A DNA stretch of 64,000 nt. It comes from Lacrimispora sphenoides (GTDB lineage: Bacteria > Bacillota > Clostridia > Lachnospirales > Lachnospiraceae). Position 1 is the first letter of the stretch. Every line of letters begins with the position of its first letter. The position numbers and the translations under genes are program-made. The stretch lies in assembly GCF_900105215.1 (NCBI RefSeq), contig NZ_FOIP01000001.1, positions 3,576,212-3,640,211 on the forward strand, in the 5' to 3' direction. Positions 26,401-35,029 of this stretch are shown here, piece by piece. Below the pieces are notes generated by a model, which ran no database searches, had not been told where the DNA came from, and worked only from the letters and a program-made list of their open reading frames with translations.

Positions 26401-28165
26401 TACCATGGTATTAAGCAATGTTTACGAAAGGTCGGTGGAAGCTGTTTCCGTATCAACACCGGCAGGGAAGAGTCCGGTTCTTCCGGAGACGGTATCAGTC
26501 AGTTACTCGAGCGGAGAACAGAAGAATGTGACCGTGGAATGGAACAGCATTGATTCTGCAAATTACCAGAGCGAGGGGAGCTTTGTGGTGTATGGGAAGG
26601 CAAATGGGGTAAAGCTTCCCATAAGGTGTACAGTTTATGTCATGGAGGCGATGCATAAAGTTGTCTTGGTCAGGGATATTGCTCCGATCATTCAGCTGGT
26701 TGGAACGCCATGGGAGGAACTGGGACTTCCGGGGACAGCAGCAGCACTGTTAGATAATGGGCAGGAAGCGGAAGTACCCATTGCATATTGGTTCCCCGAT
26801 AATGCTTATGACCCGGAAAAGGTGTTCTCCTATACCTGCATCGGATATCTGGATCTTACCGGCCATGAGACAATTGAAAATCCGAATCAGAAGTTTGCCG
26901 CGGTAACCGTGAATATAATTGAACCGGAAGACAAGAATGCACTCCTTGTCCTTTATACCGAAGCGGCGGATCTTGTCAATCAAGGCGCATTGGATAAGCT
27001 GACCGATGGAGCTAAAAACCGCTTTATAAAGGCGTTCAACCAGGCTGCTTCCGTACTGATTAATGCAAAGGCAACTGAATCAGAAGTACATAAGGCATAT
27101 GTCAATTTGATGGAGGCAATCTGGTATCTGGATTCGGAAGAGAATTTAAAACCTGATACTTCCGCCCTCCGGGATCTGGCGCTCATAGCGGAATCCAAGA
27201 ACAAGAAGGATTATACCGAAGAGTCCTATGGGGTATTAAAGGATGCTCTTTCAGTAGCTAAGTCTGTTTTAAAGGATAAAACGCTTACAAAGAGCGACCA
27301 GGACCGGGTAGACCAGGCATACGACAATTTGAAAGAGGCTATAGAAGGCCTGGAGTTTAGCGGGAATTCGGGAACGGAAAACAGGATTATCACAGGGATT
27401 AATATTATCGCATTACCGAATCAAATTATATATAAAACAGGAGAGCGAATCAGCCATTTCGGCCTAAAGGTGGCCGCCATGTACAGTGATGGCTCATTAA
27501 AAGTCATAAACGGCTATGAGATATCAGATGTAAGCACTTCAGTGCCGGGGGTAAAGGATGTGATCATCACTTATCGTACAGCGGTCAATAATGCCATTAA
27601 AGTGTTCACAGATGTCTTCCAGATAACGGTGATAAAGGAGACTTCCCAGGGAAGCGGTTCCGGCAGCTCTGGAGGAGGCACGTCCTCTCAAAGGACGGGG
27701 GCCAGTATAAGCGGACAATGGCATAAGGTCAATGAAACGGCATGGAGATTTTTAAAGGCTGACAAAACCTATGCTTCCAACGAATGGGCAAAAATTAATG
27801 GAAAATGGTACCAGTTCGATAAAGAAGGCATGATGCAGACCGGATGGATCGTGGATCAGGGCATATGGTATAAGCTAAGCCAGAATGGCTCCATGGAGTC
27901 GGGCTGGGTAAAAGAAGAATCAGACGGGTACTGGTATTACCTTGATGAGTCCGGCGCCATGAGAACCGGCTGGATTCTTATCAATGGAATCTGGTATTAC
28001 TTTAACCCTGCTACACAGGGAGAAACCGGCTGGCATAAAACAGAAGACGGCAAATGGGGACATCAGACTGGAGAAAGCGGAAGCAGACCGATGGGAGCCC
28101 TTAGTACCAACACCACAACGGCTGACGGATATCGGGTGGATGATAACGGAGCCTGGGTCCAGTGA
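23450..28165 (+). CDS. Secreted right-handed beta-helix protein with Ig-like, DNRLRE, FIVAR and choline-binding repeats
   Basis: 1571 aa. A signal peptide (residues 1-33, ending MIGFA) is followed by a parallel beta-helix (about 76-637) that begins YYVDAKNGNDSGDGKTEETA and ends GRVDIGALEYS, as in pectate-lyase-like and choice-of-anchor Q proteins. Then come bacterial Ig-like (Big_4) modules near 645-800 and 1000-1065, a DNRLRE domain near 805-995 (NEGTVTWNSSPNASF), two helical FIVAR-like modules near 1165-1305, a Big_3-like module near 1315-1390, and C-terminal choline/cell-wall-binding repeats (about 1420-1530, GYWYYLDESGAMRTGW). It is anchored to choline-containing or similar wall polymers and probably cleaves or binds a polysaccharide. 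No catalytic residues can be assigned. It heads an operon with the lyase gene. Confidence 0.85.
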   Translation: MLKSSRLFKRKAAGMMAAVMMIGILPVNMIGFADVLEMSPDSYEDSDEHKATRSNASYATASNAQKTQELQEEGTVYYVDAKNGNDSGDGKTEETAWKTFDRVNSKTFLPGDKILLKADCIWNQALNPKGSGREGAPIIIDTYGEGSRPLINGNGTSGPSITGAVTIYNEEYWEIYNLEVTNLEDTDKMGEAMDSGTSERAGILIYSSNQKKIYKHITVKNCYVHDVNSNFKGGKTSGGIIVMGHYLDKDGNRVTIDDSGNLTAKAMGRAAFEDVIIEGNYVKNVAIEGIRNKCNTDISSSGWGKNEFLKNYSNVTIRNNYLENVVGDGIVLTETKGGLIEGNMVNSSCGFDRGAVNYAQCWTMFADDVTVQYNEVYGNRYGYDDGEAFDSDMMNLDNIFQYNLSHDCGGGVMLFMSSQKNTIFRYNISINDGTGTYPGENRMQQQTFHYDNTSSAGPGVGKIYNNTIVVFGEDKKTSLFGGMSKRTCFVDFKNNIVLAKDGATIDFAVLAQGSIIHEDSVIENNCFYPDTIANTSAGSVLNKESLEAKGNIFKDPMLIDYKAGKDYSKFKYPLEELEDLMDSDFTKDRIQMLAEPYQLTEGSPCIRTGQRLEGMPTEDIMGNIIAGRVDIGALEYSSEDELAEEVEEVHIVTTPGVVPKLPAALKIILDGESYDYPVKWDELTKEDCMQAGVIELAGVLPGLSNQVVASIIVADAPESFEPVDVSTFAGIYPVLPDKVTAEFTGGLTLELGVTWETLTLEQYSHEGEITVEGTVSGLKERCRAKVTVIGDLGDGTSVKEKVTSKDAYTQQSDGNKAYGSSDPNVIKVKTANNSPSYTRNGLIGFDLSDEEQMLRSASSITIKLQMTRPVSDADYKTINNHFYLKVYEVDDIWNEGTVTWNSSPNASFKNLVIKDKKIVYANIRDAHENIVELDVTDWVKNAYAKKGQTKFSFLMTTDYFGEYANGDNGGIDFASKEASGKMAPTMVLSNVYERSVEAVSVSTPAGKSPVLPETVSVSYSSGEQKNVTVEWNSIDSANYQSEGSFVVYGKANGVKLPIRCTVYVMEAMHKVVLVRDIAPIIQLVGTPWEELGLPGTAAALLDNGQEAEVPIAYWFPDNAYDPEKVFSYTCIGYLDLTGHETIENPNQKFAAVTVNIIEPEDKNALLVLYTEAADLVNQGALDKLTDGAKNRFIKAFNQAASVLINAKATESEVHKAYVNLMEAIWYLDSEENLKPDTSALRDLALIAESKNKKDYTEESYGVLKDALSVAKSVLKDKTLTKSDQDRVDQAYDNLKEAIEGLEFSGNSGTENRIITGINIIALPNQIIYKTGERISHFGLKVAAMYSDGSLKVINGYEISDVSTSVPGVKDVIITYRTAVNNAIKVFTDVFQITVIKETSQGSGSGSSGGGTSSQRTGASISGQWHKVNETAWRFLKADKTYASNEWAKINGKWYQFDKEGMMQTGWIVDQGIWYKLSQNGSMESGWVKEESDGYWYYLDESGAMRTGWILINGIWYYFNPATQGETGWHKTEDGKWGHQTGESGSRPMGALSTNTTTADGYRVDDNGAWVQ

Positions 28166-28174
28166 TAATTTAAC

Positions 28175-28200
28175 CTGAAAGAGGGATTTCCCTCTTTCAG
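28175..28200 (+). repeat. Intra-operon hairpin between the two giant genes
   Basis: Perfect 11-bp inverted repeat CTGAAAGAGGG / CCCTCTTTCAG with a 4-nt loop, not followed by a T run. It could be a partial terminator, an mRNA 3'-end stabiliser or a processing site. Confidence 0.6.
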
Positions 28201-28224
28201 GGACCATTTGGGGGAAGCGGTCTT

Positions 28225-31200
28225 ATGAAGGTAAAATGGAAAAAAATATGCGGGGCGGCGCTGATTTGTTCTATACTTATGGAGACTCTTATTTATGCAG
28301 CTCCTATACCCGGGAGTCCTGCGTCTGATACGGATCAAAACGCTCTGGAAACGGTTTTAAATGATGGGCTGGTCATGCATTCTTCCTTTGATGAAAGCAG
28401 TATATCCGGGAGCAGGGTAAAAGACCAGACCGGAAGAGGAAATGATGGAATCATTTACGGACAGCCGGTCTTTGTAAAGGGGATCCGGGGAAACGGCGTT
28501 TCCGTAGATAACGGGAGCAAAGCCGGACAGCCAAACACCAAAGCCGACCATTATATTTCCTATGGTCAGACTGGGGATTTGAAATTTGGAACGGAAGATT
28601 TTTCCCTGTCCTTCTGGATGAAGACGGAAAATCACGGGCAGAATAACGGTACCATCCTTTCCAATAAAAACTATATAAGCGGCAGCAATACGGGGTGGGC
28701 ATTTGGTAATTTTAATAATGTCAGTGATGTGGATATGAGAATGAATTTTTCAGGAACAGGAAACAGCCGGGTGGAATTAAAAGGAATCCCTGCCAACGAT
28801 GACAAATGGCATCATGTAGCCGGCAGCTTTGACAGGGATGGCGATATGACGGTTTATCTGGATGGAGAGAAATATTCGTCTGTATCTATGACAGGGCACA
28901 AAGGAAAATCTGTTGATACGGGACTGGACTTCATCTTAGGCGGCGATGGCAGAGGGTGCTATGGCATGAGCGGCTGTACCGTTGATGAGCTCCGGATATA
29001 CAAGAAGGCAATGAATGCCTCTACCGTAAAAACAATTTATGAAGCAGAAGGAGTGATGGCAGCAGTGGAACAAATGAAAAAACAGCTGACCTCCATCAAG
29101 CCGGGTTCCCAGTATTCTCTGGATGGGATCCGTGCTATGGAGCAGGAAATTGAGAATGTAGAAAAAGAACTGGAGGGCATGACAGCCGCCGCAGCTATGG
29201 CCGCCGTCAGCAGTCTGAAAGAGAAATACAATAAATTTTTAGAAGGCAGCGAGCCGCTTTGCAGTTTCCAGGTGGTAGCCGATGTCCATATAAAATCTGA
29301 TAACCTGTCGGAAACCAATGCAGTGAATTTCATTGCAGGGTTAAAGGATATGAAAACTATAGCTTCTGACTCTCTGGGGGTATTAAATCTGGGTGATTTT
29401 ACACAGAGCGGCACAGAGGCCCAGTATCGTGGGATTTATAATATCATGGATCAGTATTCGCCGGTTTCTGACGACAAGGTTATTATGGCCCTTGGAAATC
29501 ACGATGTCAGGGGGTTCAATTCTGCTGACTGGAACAAGGATGAAACTGTTATCAGCGCATACTGGCCAACCGCAAAAGCTCTTTATCTGAAACATAATAA
29601 AAGATATATGCCGGGAAGCGGTGAAACCCTTTATTTTGACCGGTGGCTGGGAGGGTATCATTTTATTGTACTCAATACGGAAAACGGCTTAAAGGATACC
29701 ATGTACCTTTCCGGGGAACAGTTAAACTGGCTGGAAGAGACTCTGGCTGAAAATGCCAGCCTGGATAAGCCAATTTTTGTCATGGGACACAATGCATTAA
29801 AGGACAGCCACTGGAGAAGCAATATCCTGCTGGATTTCGGTAACCAGGATTCCAAAGTAAAGGAGATATTTGCCAAATATCCACAGGTGATGTACATGTC
29901 CGGTCATATTCACAACGGTTTCGGCGTGGCGGAAGCCATTGACAGGGAATACGGCACCTTGATTGATCTACCCTCTTATAATGAGTCGGAAAACGGAGTA
30001 AAAGAAGCCGGAATCGGTTATCATGTAAAGATTTATGAAGACAGTGTGGTATTTAAGGCAAGAAACTTTAAAACCTCTGTTTGGCTGCCGGAGTACGATA
30101 TAACCGTGGCTTTTCCCGGTCTTCCCTCCCTGTACAAAAAGGCGAAAAGCTTAAATCCCGGCGCTTATACGCCCGAGTCTTATGGGAAAATATTACAGCT
30201 TATGGAAGAAGGGAAATCGGTTTTCCAGAAGGAATACGATCAGAGTAAGCTGACCTATGAAAATGTGGCTCCTCCTGGGGTCAGCCTGTTTACCAGAGAG
30301 GTGAGGGTCAGGATCAATGAACTTGCGTCAGAACTTTCCGTGGCTATGAATGCACAACCAGTTGATTCCCAATTTCAGGAACTAAGGAAAAAGTGGCTGG
30401 TTACGCTGTTAGGCGGAGAGCTTAATACCGGCAATGAGGCAGTCCGCACATATATCCATGGTCTTGATGAAAAGGCCGGGGAATACTGGAATGCCATGAT
30501 AAAGGGAAACGATGAGTCCAGGACAAATCTCTGGAGCGATCTGGATATGAGCTACATCAAAGGAACCGGCGCAGAAGCCAAGGTCCATTCCGGCAATGTA
30601 GCTGTGACCTTCTACCGGTTAAAAGATGTGGCAATCGCATGGGCAACAAAGGGATGCCAGCTGTACCAGAATGAGGAAGTAAAAAAAGAGCTGATCCTGG
30701 CCCTGGATTTTATGAATGAACATCATTATAACAGCAGCGATGAAAAGAACCCGGTGTTCGGAAACTGGTGGCACTGGGAAATCGGAGGTCCCATTGCATT
30801 TCTGGATACGGCTCTGATTCTATATGAGGACTTGACAGCGGATCAAATTGATCGCTATGCAGCGGCAGTCAACCGGTTTACGAACGTATGTGACCGTCCC
30901 TCCGGCTATCCTGGATCCCCGGCCATGACAGGAGCAAATCTAATCGACAAAGGCATGGTAGTGGTCCAAACCGGTCTTTTGACCGGCGACAGGGATAAGC
31001 TTTATCATGTGAAAAAGGCATATAAGACCGTATTTGAATATGTGACTACAGGAGATGGATTCTATGAGGACGGGTCCTTTATCCAGCATCAGGCCCTTTC
31101 CTATATGGGCGGATACGGTTCCCAGCTGTATGAGAAGCTGAGTATTCTGTTTTCCATATTTTCCGGCACTGATTTTGAACTTACCTATGAGGATCACGCA

Positions 31201-33732
31201 GAACAGCTGATCTTTGATATGGTATTTGAAGGGATCGAGCCATTTATCTATCATGGGCTGTGCATGGATATGGTATCGGGAAGAGATATTACCAGAAAGA
31301 CTTCAAATGACAAAACAAGAGGCGCTGGAATCATGGATGCCATGATGCTGATGGGGGATGCCATGCCTGCAGAACAGCAGGATCGCTTTAATAGCATGAT
31401 GAAATATTTCATTGGGATGGATGAGGATTATTATTACAGCCACAGTACCCATATTGCTTCTTTAATGAAGGCAAATCAGATTATGAACGATGCTTCCATT
31501 GAACCGAGGAGTGAGTATGTGCTTCACAAGCTGTTTGCAGGTATGGATAAGCTGGTACATATTATGCCGGAATTCGGATTCGCTTTATCCATGCATTCCA
31601 GCCGTACGTACGGGCATGAGCTGATCAACGATGAAGGCAAGCGCACATGGAATGTTTCCGATGGTATGGCATATCTCTACAACCGCGACAGAGACCAGTA
31701 CGGGGAAGGCTACTGGGCTACTGTAGATCCAAAGCGTCTGGCAGGAACGACCACGGAATATGTCACCCGGCCCAACGGCGCCGGCGACCGGACAAAGAAT
31801 ATTTACAGCTGGGTGGGCGGTTCCAGCCTTGGCAGTTACGGTGCAGCAGGAATGCATTATAAGACCCTGGGCAATAGCGGCAGTACCAGATCAGGCACGG
31901 ACGCTAAAAAGTCCTGGTTCATGTTTGATGACGAAATCGCAGCAGTGGGAAGCGGGATCACTTCCTCCACCGGTAATTACGTGGAGACCATTATTGACAA
32001 CCGGAAGCTTAATAAGGACGGAAGCAATGAGGTGCTGTTCGATGGGGAAGCAAAGGATATCAGGGACGATGGTGAGGAACGTGTATCAAAAGGAACTAAA
32101 ATAGACGGTGTCTCCTGGATCCATCTGGAGGGAAATGCGGCAGGCTCCGATATAGGCTACTTTTTTCCTGGGAAAACCGATGTCATGGCCTTGAAAGAAA
32201 AGAGGACCGGTAACTGGAATGCCCAGGGAACCAGTGAAGGGGAGGAAACAAACCAGTTTGCCACATTCTGGTTCGAGCACGGGAAAAAGCCAGCGAATGC
32301 GGATTATTCCTATGTGATTCTTCCTGGTAAGAATGCGGAAGAAACGGCGCAGTACTGCGAAAATCCGGATATTGAAGTTCTGGTGTGCAGCGAAGATGCC
32401 CATGCAGTCAGAGAAAAGGCCCTGGGAATCACGGCAGTGAATTTCTGGAATAACAAGGCAACGACTGCAGCGGGTATCACATCCAGTAAAGCCGCTTCTG
32501 TAACAATGCAGATCAATGGAGACGAAGCAACCGTAGGGGTGTCGGATCCCACCCAGGAGAACCATGGTACCATTGAGATTTCACTCCCATATATAGGCGG
32601 AGACATAAAAGAATCCGATGCCAATGTAGAGGTGCTTCAGAAAACACCGTTTATCAAGCTGGCTGTAAGGACAGCAGGAACGGCAGGCCGGACCAGCAAG
32701 ATCACATTAAAGGTTAAAGAACCTAAGACATGTGAAATCATCGGTCTTTCCGGAGAGCTTGACCGGATCAAGGCAGATCCCGGAACAAAGTTCACGGATC
32801 TGCAGCTTCCTAAGACAGTGGAAGTCTATGACAATGCCGGAGGTACCCACACACTGGATATCTTATGGGAGAGAGGGGATTATCAGAAAGACGTATTCGG
32901 GACCTATGATTTGACCGGGCAGCTGATATTGCCTGAGGGGCTCTGCAATACGGCAGGATTTACCCCACGGATCCAGGTACAGGTCGGCGACGAATCCACA
33001 CCAGTCATGGACAATGTTTATGTACAGGGCGGATCGGACAGCAATAAAAATTTCAGCGGTTCTTCCTACCTGATTGTAAAAAATGATGCGGGAGCACAGA
33101 ATTATACAAGAAAATCCCTTATGAAGTTCAGCTTAGAACAGGTGCCGGAATCCATTCAGGCAGTTTATCTGACCTTTGAGCTGTCCGGTACGCCAAGTGC
33201 GGATTTTACCAGCGCGGATATTTATCAGGTGGAGAGTAATTGGGAAGGGGCTACGGTAACCTTTAACAGTTTTCCGACCCGTATGGACACAAATCCGGCA
33301 GCTTTCTTTACAAAAGCCATGACATCCGATAGCCTGATCCAGAAGCTTGATGTAGCGGAAGCTGTTAACAGGGCTAAAAAGAATGGAGACACTGAAATCT
33401 CCTTTGAGATCAGCATACCAACGGCAGCAAAAAATAATTACCTGGACATTCACTCCTCCAGAACTGCCAAAGAAGGAGCCATAAAGCCGTCACTGGTGTG
33501 GAAATCCGATTATGTACCGGAAAAGGTGATAAAAAAGAATTTAAGCTTTATTATTGATATGGCTTCTAATATCAATGCAGAAGATTACAGCAATGTTGAT
33601 GAGGCAGGTCTGACACAGCTGCTTGAAGAAGCAAAACGTGTTCTCCAGGATCCGGATGCAGAAATGGAAGAAATTCATGAAATGGAGAGACGTTTGACTC
33701 AGGAACTGGTAAAATATAGAAGAAAGCTGTAA
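28225..33732 (+). CDS. Secreted LamG - calcineurin-like phosphoesterase - polysaccharide lyase family 8 fusion
   Basis: 1835 aa. Signal peptide (about 1-27), LamG/concanavalin-like domain (about 48-275), helical linker, calcineurin-like metallophosphoesterase (about 346-630) with metal ligands in VVADVH, LNLGDF, GNHDVRG, MGHNA and SGHIHNG, then a PL8 lyase (about 710-1500). The PL8 aromatic patch NWWHWEIGGP is at 847-856, and catalytic Asn905, His955, Tyr964 and Arg1020 fall at nearly the spacings known for pneumococcal hyaluronate lyase (Asn349, His399, Tyr408, Arg462). A Big_4-like module, a DNRLRE domain (about 1596-1760) and a helical C-terminus follow. PL8 enzymes cut hyaluronan, chondroitin or xanthan by beta-elimination. 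The phosphoesterase may remove phosphate from the same polymer. Confidence 0.9.
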   Translation: MKVKWKKICGAALICSILMETLIYAAPIPGSPASDTDQNALETVLNDGLVMHSSFDESSISGSRVKDQTGRGNDGIIYGQPVFVKGIRGNGVSVDNGSKAGQPNTKADHYISYGQTGDLKFGTEDFSLSFWMKTENHGQNNGTILSNKNYISGSNTGWAFGNFNNVSDVDMRMNFSGTGNSRVELKGIPANDDKWHHVAGSFDRDGDMTVYLDGEKYSSVSMTGHKGKSVDTGLDFILGGDGRGCYGMSGCTVDELRIYKKAMNASTVKTIYEAEGVMAAVEQMKKQLTSIKPGSQYSLDGIRAMEQEIENVEKELEGMTAAAAMAAVSSLKEKYNKFLEGSEPLCSFQVVADVHIKSDNLSETNAVNFIAGLKDMKTIASDSLGVLNLGDFTQSGTEAQYRGIYNIMDQYSPVSDDKVIMALGNHDVRGFNSADWNKDETVISAYWPTAKALYLKHNKRYMPGSGETLYFDRWLGGYHFIVLNTENGLKDTMYLSGEQLNWLEETLAENASLDKPIFVMGHNALKDSHWRSNILLDFGNQDSKVKEIFAKYPQVMYMSGHIHNGFGVAEAIDREYGTLIDLPSYNESENGVKEAGIGYHVKIYEDSVVFKARNFKTSVWLPEYDITVAFPGLPSLYKKAKSLNPGAYTPESYGKILQLMEEGKSVFQKEYDQSKLTYENVAPPGVSLFTREVRVRINELASELSVAMNAQPVDSQFQELRKKWLVTLLGGELNTGNEAVRTYIHGLDEKAGEYWNAMIKGNDESRTNLWSDLDMSYIKGTGAEAKVHSGNVAVTFYRLKDVAIAWATKGCQLYQNEEVKKELILALDFMNEHHYNSSDEKNPVFGNWWHWEIGGPIAFLDTALILYEDLTADQIDRYAAAVNRFTNVCDRPSGYPGSPAMTGANLIDKGMVVVQTGLLTGDRDKLYHVKKAYKTVFEYVTTGDGFYEDGSFIQHQALSYMGGYGSQLYEKLSILFSIFSGTDFELTYEDHAEQLIFDMVFEGIEPFIYHGLCMDMVSGRDITRKTSNDKTRGAGIMDAMMLMGDAMPAEQQDRFNSMMKYFIGMDEDYYYSHSTHIASLMKANQIMNDASIEPRSEYVLHKLFAGMDKLVHIMPEFGFALSMHSSRTYGHELINDEGKRTWNVSDGMAYLYNRDRDQYGEGYWATVDPKRLAGTTTEYVTRPNGAGDRTKNIYSWVGGSSLGSYGAAGMHYKTLGNSGSTRSGTDAKKSWFMFDDEIAAVGSGITSSTGNYVETIIDNRKLNKDGSNEVLFDGEAKDIRDDGEERVSKGTKIDGVSWIHLEGNAAGSDIGYFFPGKTDVMALKEKRTGNWNAQGTSEGEETNQFATFWFEHGKKPANADYSYVILPGKNAEETAQYCENPDIEVLVCSEDAHAVREKALGITAVNFWNNKATTAAGITSSKAASVTMQINGDEATVGVSDPTQENHGTIEISLPYIGGDIKESDANVEVLQKTPFIKLAVRTAGTAGRTSKITLKVKEPKTCEIIGLSGELDRIKADPGTKFTDLQLPKTVEVYDNAGGTHTLDILWERGDYQKDVFGTYDLTGQLILPEGLCNTAGFTPRIQVQVGDESTPVMDNVYVQGGSDSNKNFSGSSYLIVKNDAGAQNYTRKSLMKFSLEQVPESIQAVYLTFELSGTPSADFTSADIYQVESNWEGATVTFNSFPTRMDTNPAAFFTKAMTSDSLIQKLDVAEAVNRAKKNGDTEISFEISIPTAAKNNYLDIHSSRTAKEGAIKPSLVWKSDYVPEKVIKKNLSFIIDMASNINAEDYSNVDEAGLTQLLEEAKRVLQDPDAEMEEIHEMERRLTQELVKYRRKL

Positions 33733-33747
33733 GAGCAGGGGGAAACA

Positions 33748-34767
33748 ATGAAACAGAAAGCGCGCAGATGGAACGTGATAATGGGAACGGTTGTATTCAT
33801 AGCTTTATTCATGGCAGGAATCTGGTGGTTAAAAGGCCTTTCCCATGAAGTGCTGAAAGTTGGAAGTTACACCATTACTCAGGACCATCTGGCGCTTTAT
33901 GAAAATGACTGCCGGGCCGAAGTTACGTCCTATTTTTATAATAAGTATCAGTTAGACCCAAATGAAAACGGATTTTGGGAGACTAAAATCCAGGACGAGG
34001 TTCCCGGGGAGGTATTAAAACAAAAGGCAATGGAACGTCTTTACCGGGACACGGTGGAACGGTTAAAGGCTTCCCAATATGGGATCCCTGCCGATATTAC
34101 TCTGAAGGATATAAAAAGATCCCTGGAGGAAGAGAACAAAAAACGGCAGTCCTCCCAAAGCGTTTCTTACGGTCCCGGTCAATATGGACTGATGGAATAT
34201 ATCTCCAGAACGCAGATGGAAGTGAGGGATGAATTGAAGGGAAAACTCATAGAGGAAAAACTGAAGCCTTCCGAGGATCAGCTGAAGGAGCTCTACGCCA
34301 GTGCAGACCCAACCCTGTTTGATAAGGGGTGCAGAGCCAGGATCGGAATCTATATGTATTACGGCATGAAGGCGGGAGAGTATCCGGAGGAACTGAAAAA
34401 GGTCTGGAGCTTTGTGGAAAAAGGATTTGCTGAAGAAAAAGAGCCTGCAGATATCGTTAATAAGATCAATGAAGTATCAGAAGTTAAAATTGAATACGAG
34501 GAAGTAGAATATGATACAGCGGATTTTCCAAGAGATAATCAGGAAATGACCTGGCTTGCAGAACAGACCCGGTCTATGGAGCCGGGGCAGAGCAGCGGCG
34601 TATTGGACTATGGACCCTCCCAGGGAATCTTAAAGGTACTGGATAAGCATGACTACGGAAGGGCGGGTTATGAGGAATCTGTGACGCTTCTAAGGAATCT
34701 GTGGCTGGAGAGAGCCTATGAGGAATACATAAAACAGTGTATGGAAGAGTATGGGTATTCCATTTAA
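33748..34767 (+). CDS. Membrane-anchored SurA/PrsA-like foldase candidate
   Basis: 339 aa with one N-terminal membrane anchor (about residues 10-29, VIMGTVVFIALFMAGIWWL) and an extracytoplasmic part. The order is a SurA-N-like helical region (KVGSYTITQDHLALYENDCR, DEVPGEVLKQKAMERL), a linker, then a parvulin-like area (about 210-330) in which SSGVLDYGPSQGILKVLDK resembles the end of PpiC domains. It starts 15 bp after the lyase gene and is presumably co-transcribed. Helping the two giant secreted proteins fold outside the membrane would be the natural role. PPIase activity is not certain. Confidence 0.65.
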   Translation: MKQKARRWNVIMGTVVFIALFMAGIWWLKGLSHEVLKVGSYTITQDHLALYENDCRAEVTSYFYNKYQLDPNENGFWETKIQDEVPGEVLKQKAMERLYRDTVERLKASQYGIPADITLKDIKRSLEEENKKRQSSQSVSYGPGQYGLMEYISRTQMEVRDELKGKLIEEKLKPSEDQLKELYASADPTLFDKGCRARIGIYMYYGMKAGEYPEELKKVWSFVEKGFAEEKEPADIVNKINEVSEVKIEYEEVEYDTADFPRDNQEMTWLAEQTRSMEPGQSSGVLDYGPSQGILKVLDKHDYGRAGYEESVTLLRNLWLERAYEEYIKQCMEEYGYSI

Positions 34768-34803
34768 AGAATCCTGTTTTATGCGGCAATGAACCTGGAG
34801 AAA

Positions 34804-34868
34804 AGAGCGGAATAACAGAGCGGAATAACAGAGCGGAATAAAAGAACGGAATAAAAGAACGGAATATA
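34804..34868 (+). repeat. Five tandem copies of a 13-bp unit
   Basis: Unit AGAGCGGAATAAC, units 1-2 identical, units 3-5 changed at one to three positions (AGAACGGAATAAA). It lies in the decayed region between the foldase gene and the YesN regulator gene. Confidence 0.9.
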
Positions 34869-34882
34869 AAGTGGACGATTAA

Positions 34883-34991
34883 GAGATACGAATTACGATA
34901 CGGGATAATGGAACCGGAATACCAGAAGAGAAGATACCTCGGCCCATAAATCAATGAGATAAGCATAAGGGGAACCAAGGCTGAGGTATAA
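34883..34991 (+). pseudogene. Remnant of a YesM-type histidine kinase 3' end
   Basis: In frame from 34883 the DNA reads EIRITIRDNGTGIPEEKIPR and soon stops at 34955. DNGTGIPEEK is the G1 box of a HATPase domain. In another frame 34962-34991 reads SIRGTKAEV then stop, similar to the G-x-GT-x-V tail of YesM kinases. No start codon, N box or HisKA region remains. In this family the kinase gene usually sits directly upstream of the AraC-type regulator gene, just as here. The kinase therefore seems to have been lost by deletion, and the 13-bp repeats lie at the deletion site. Confidence 0.6.
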
Positions 34992-35029
34992 ATGCAGGTA
35001 ACCGTAAAAATTCTTTTGGAGTAATAAAT

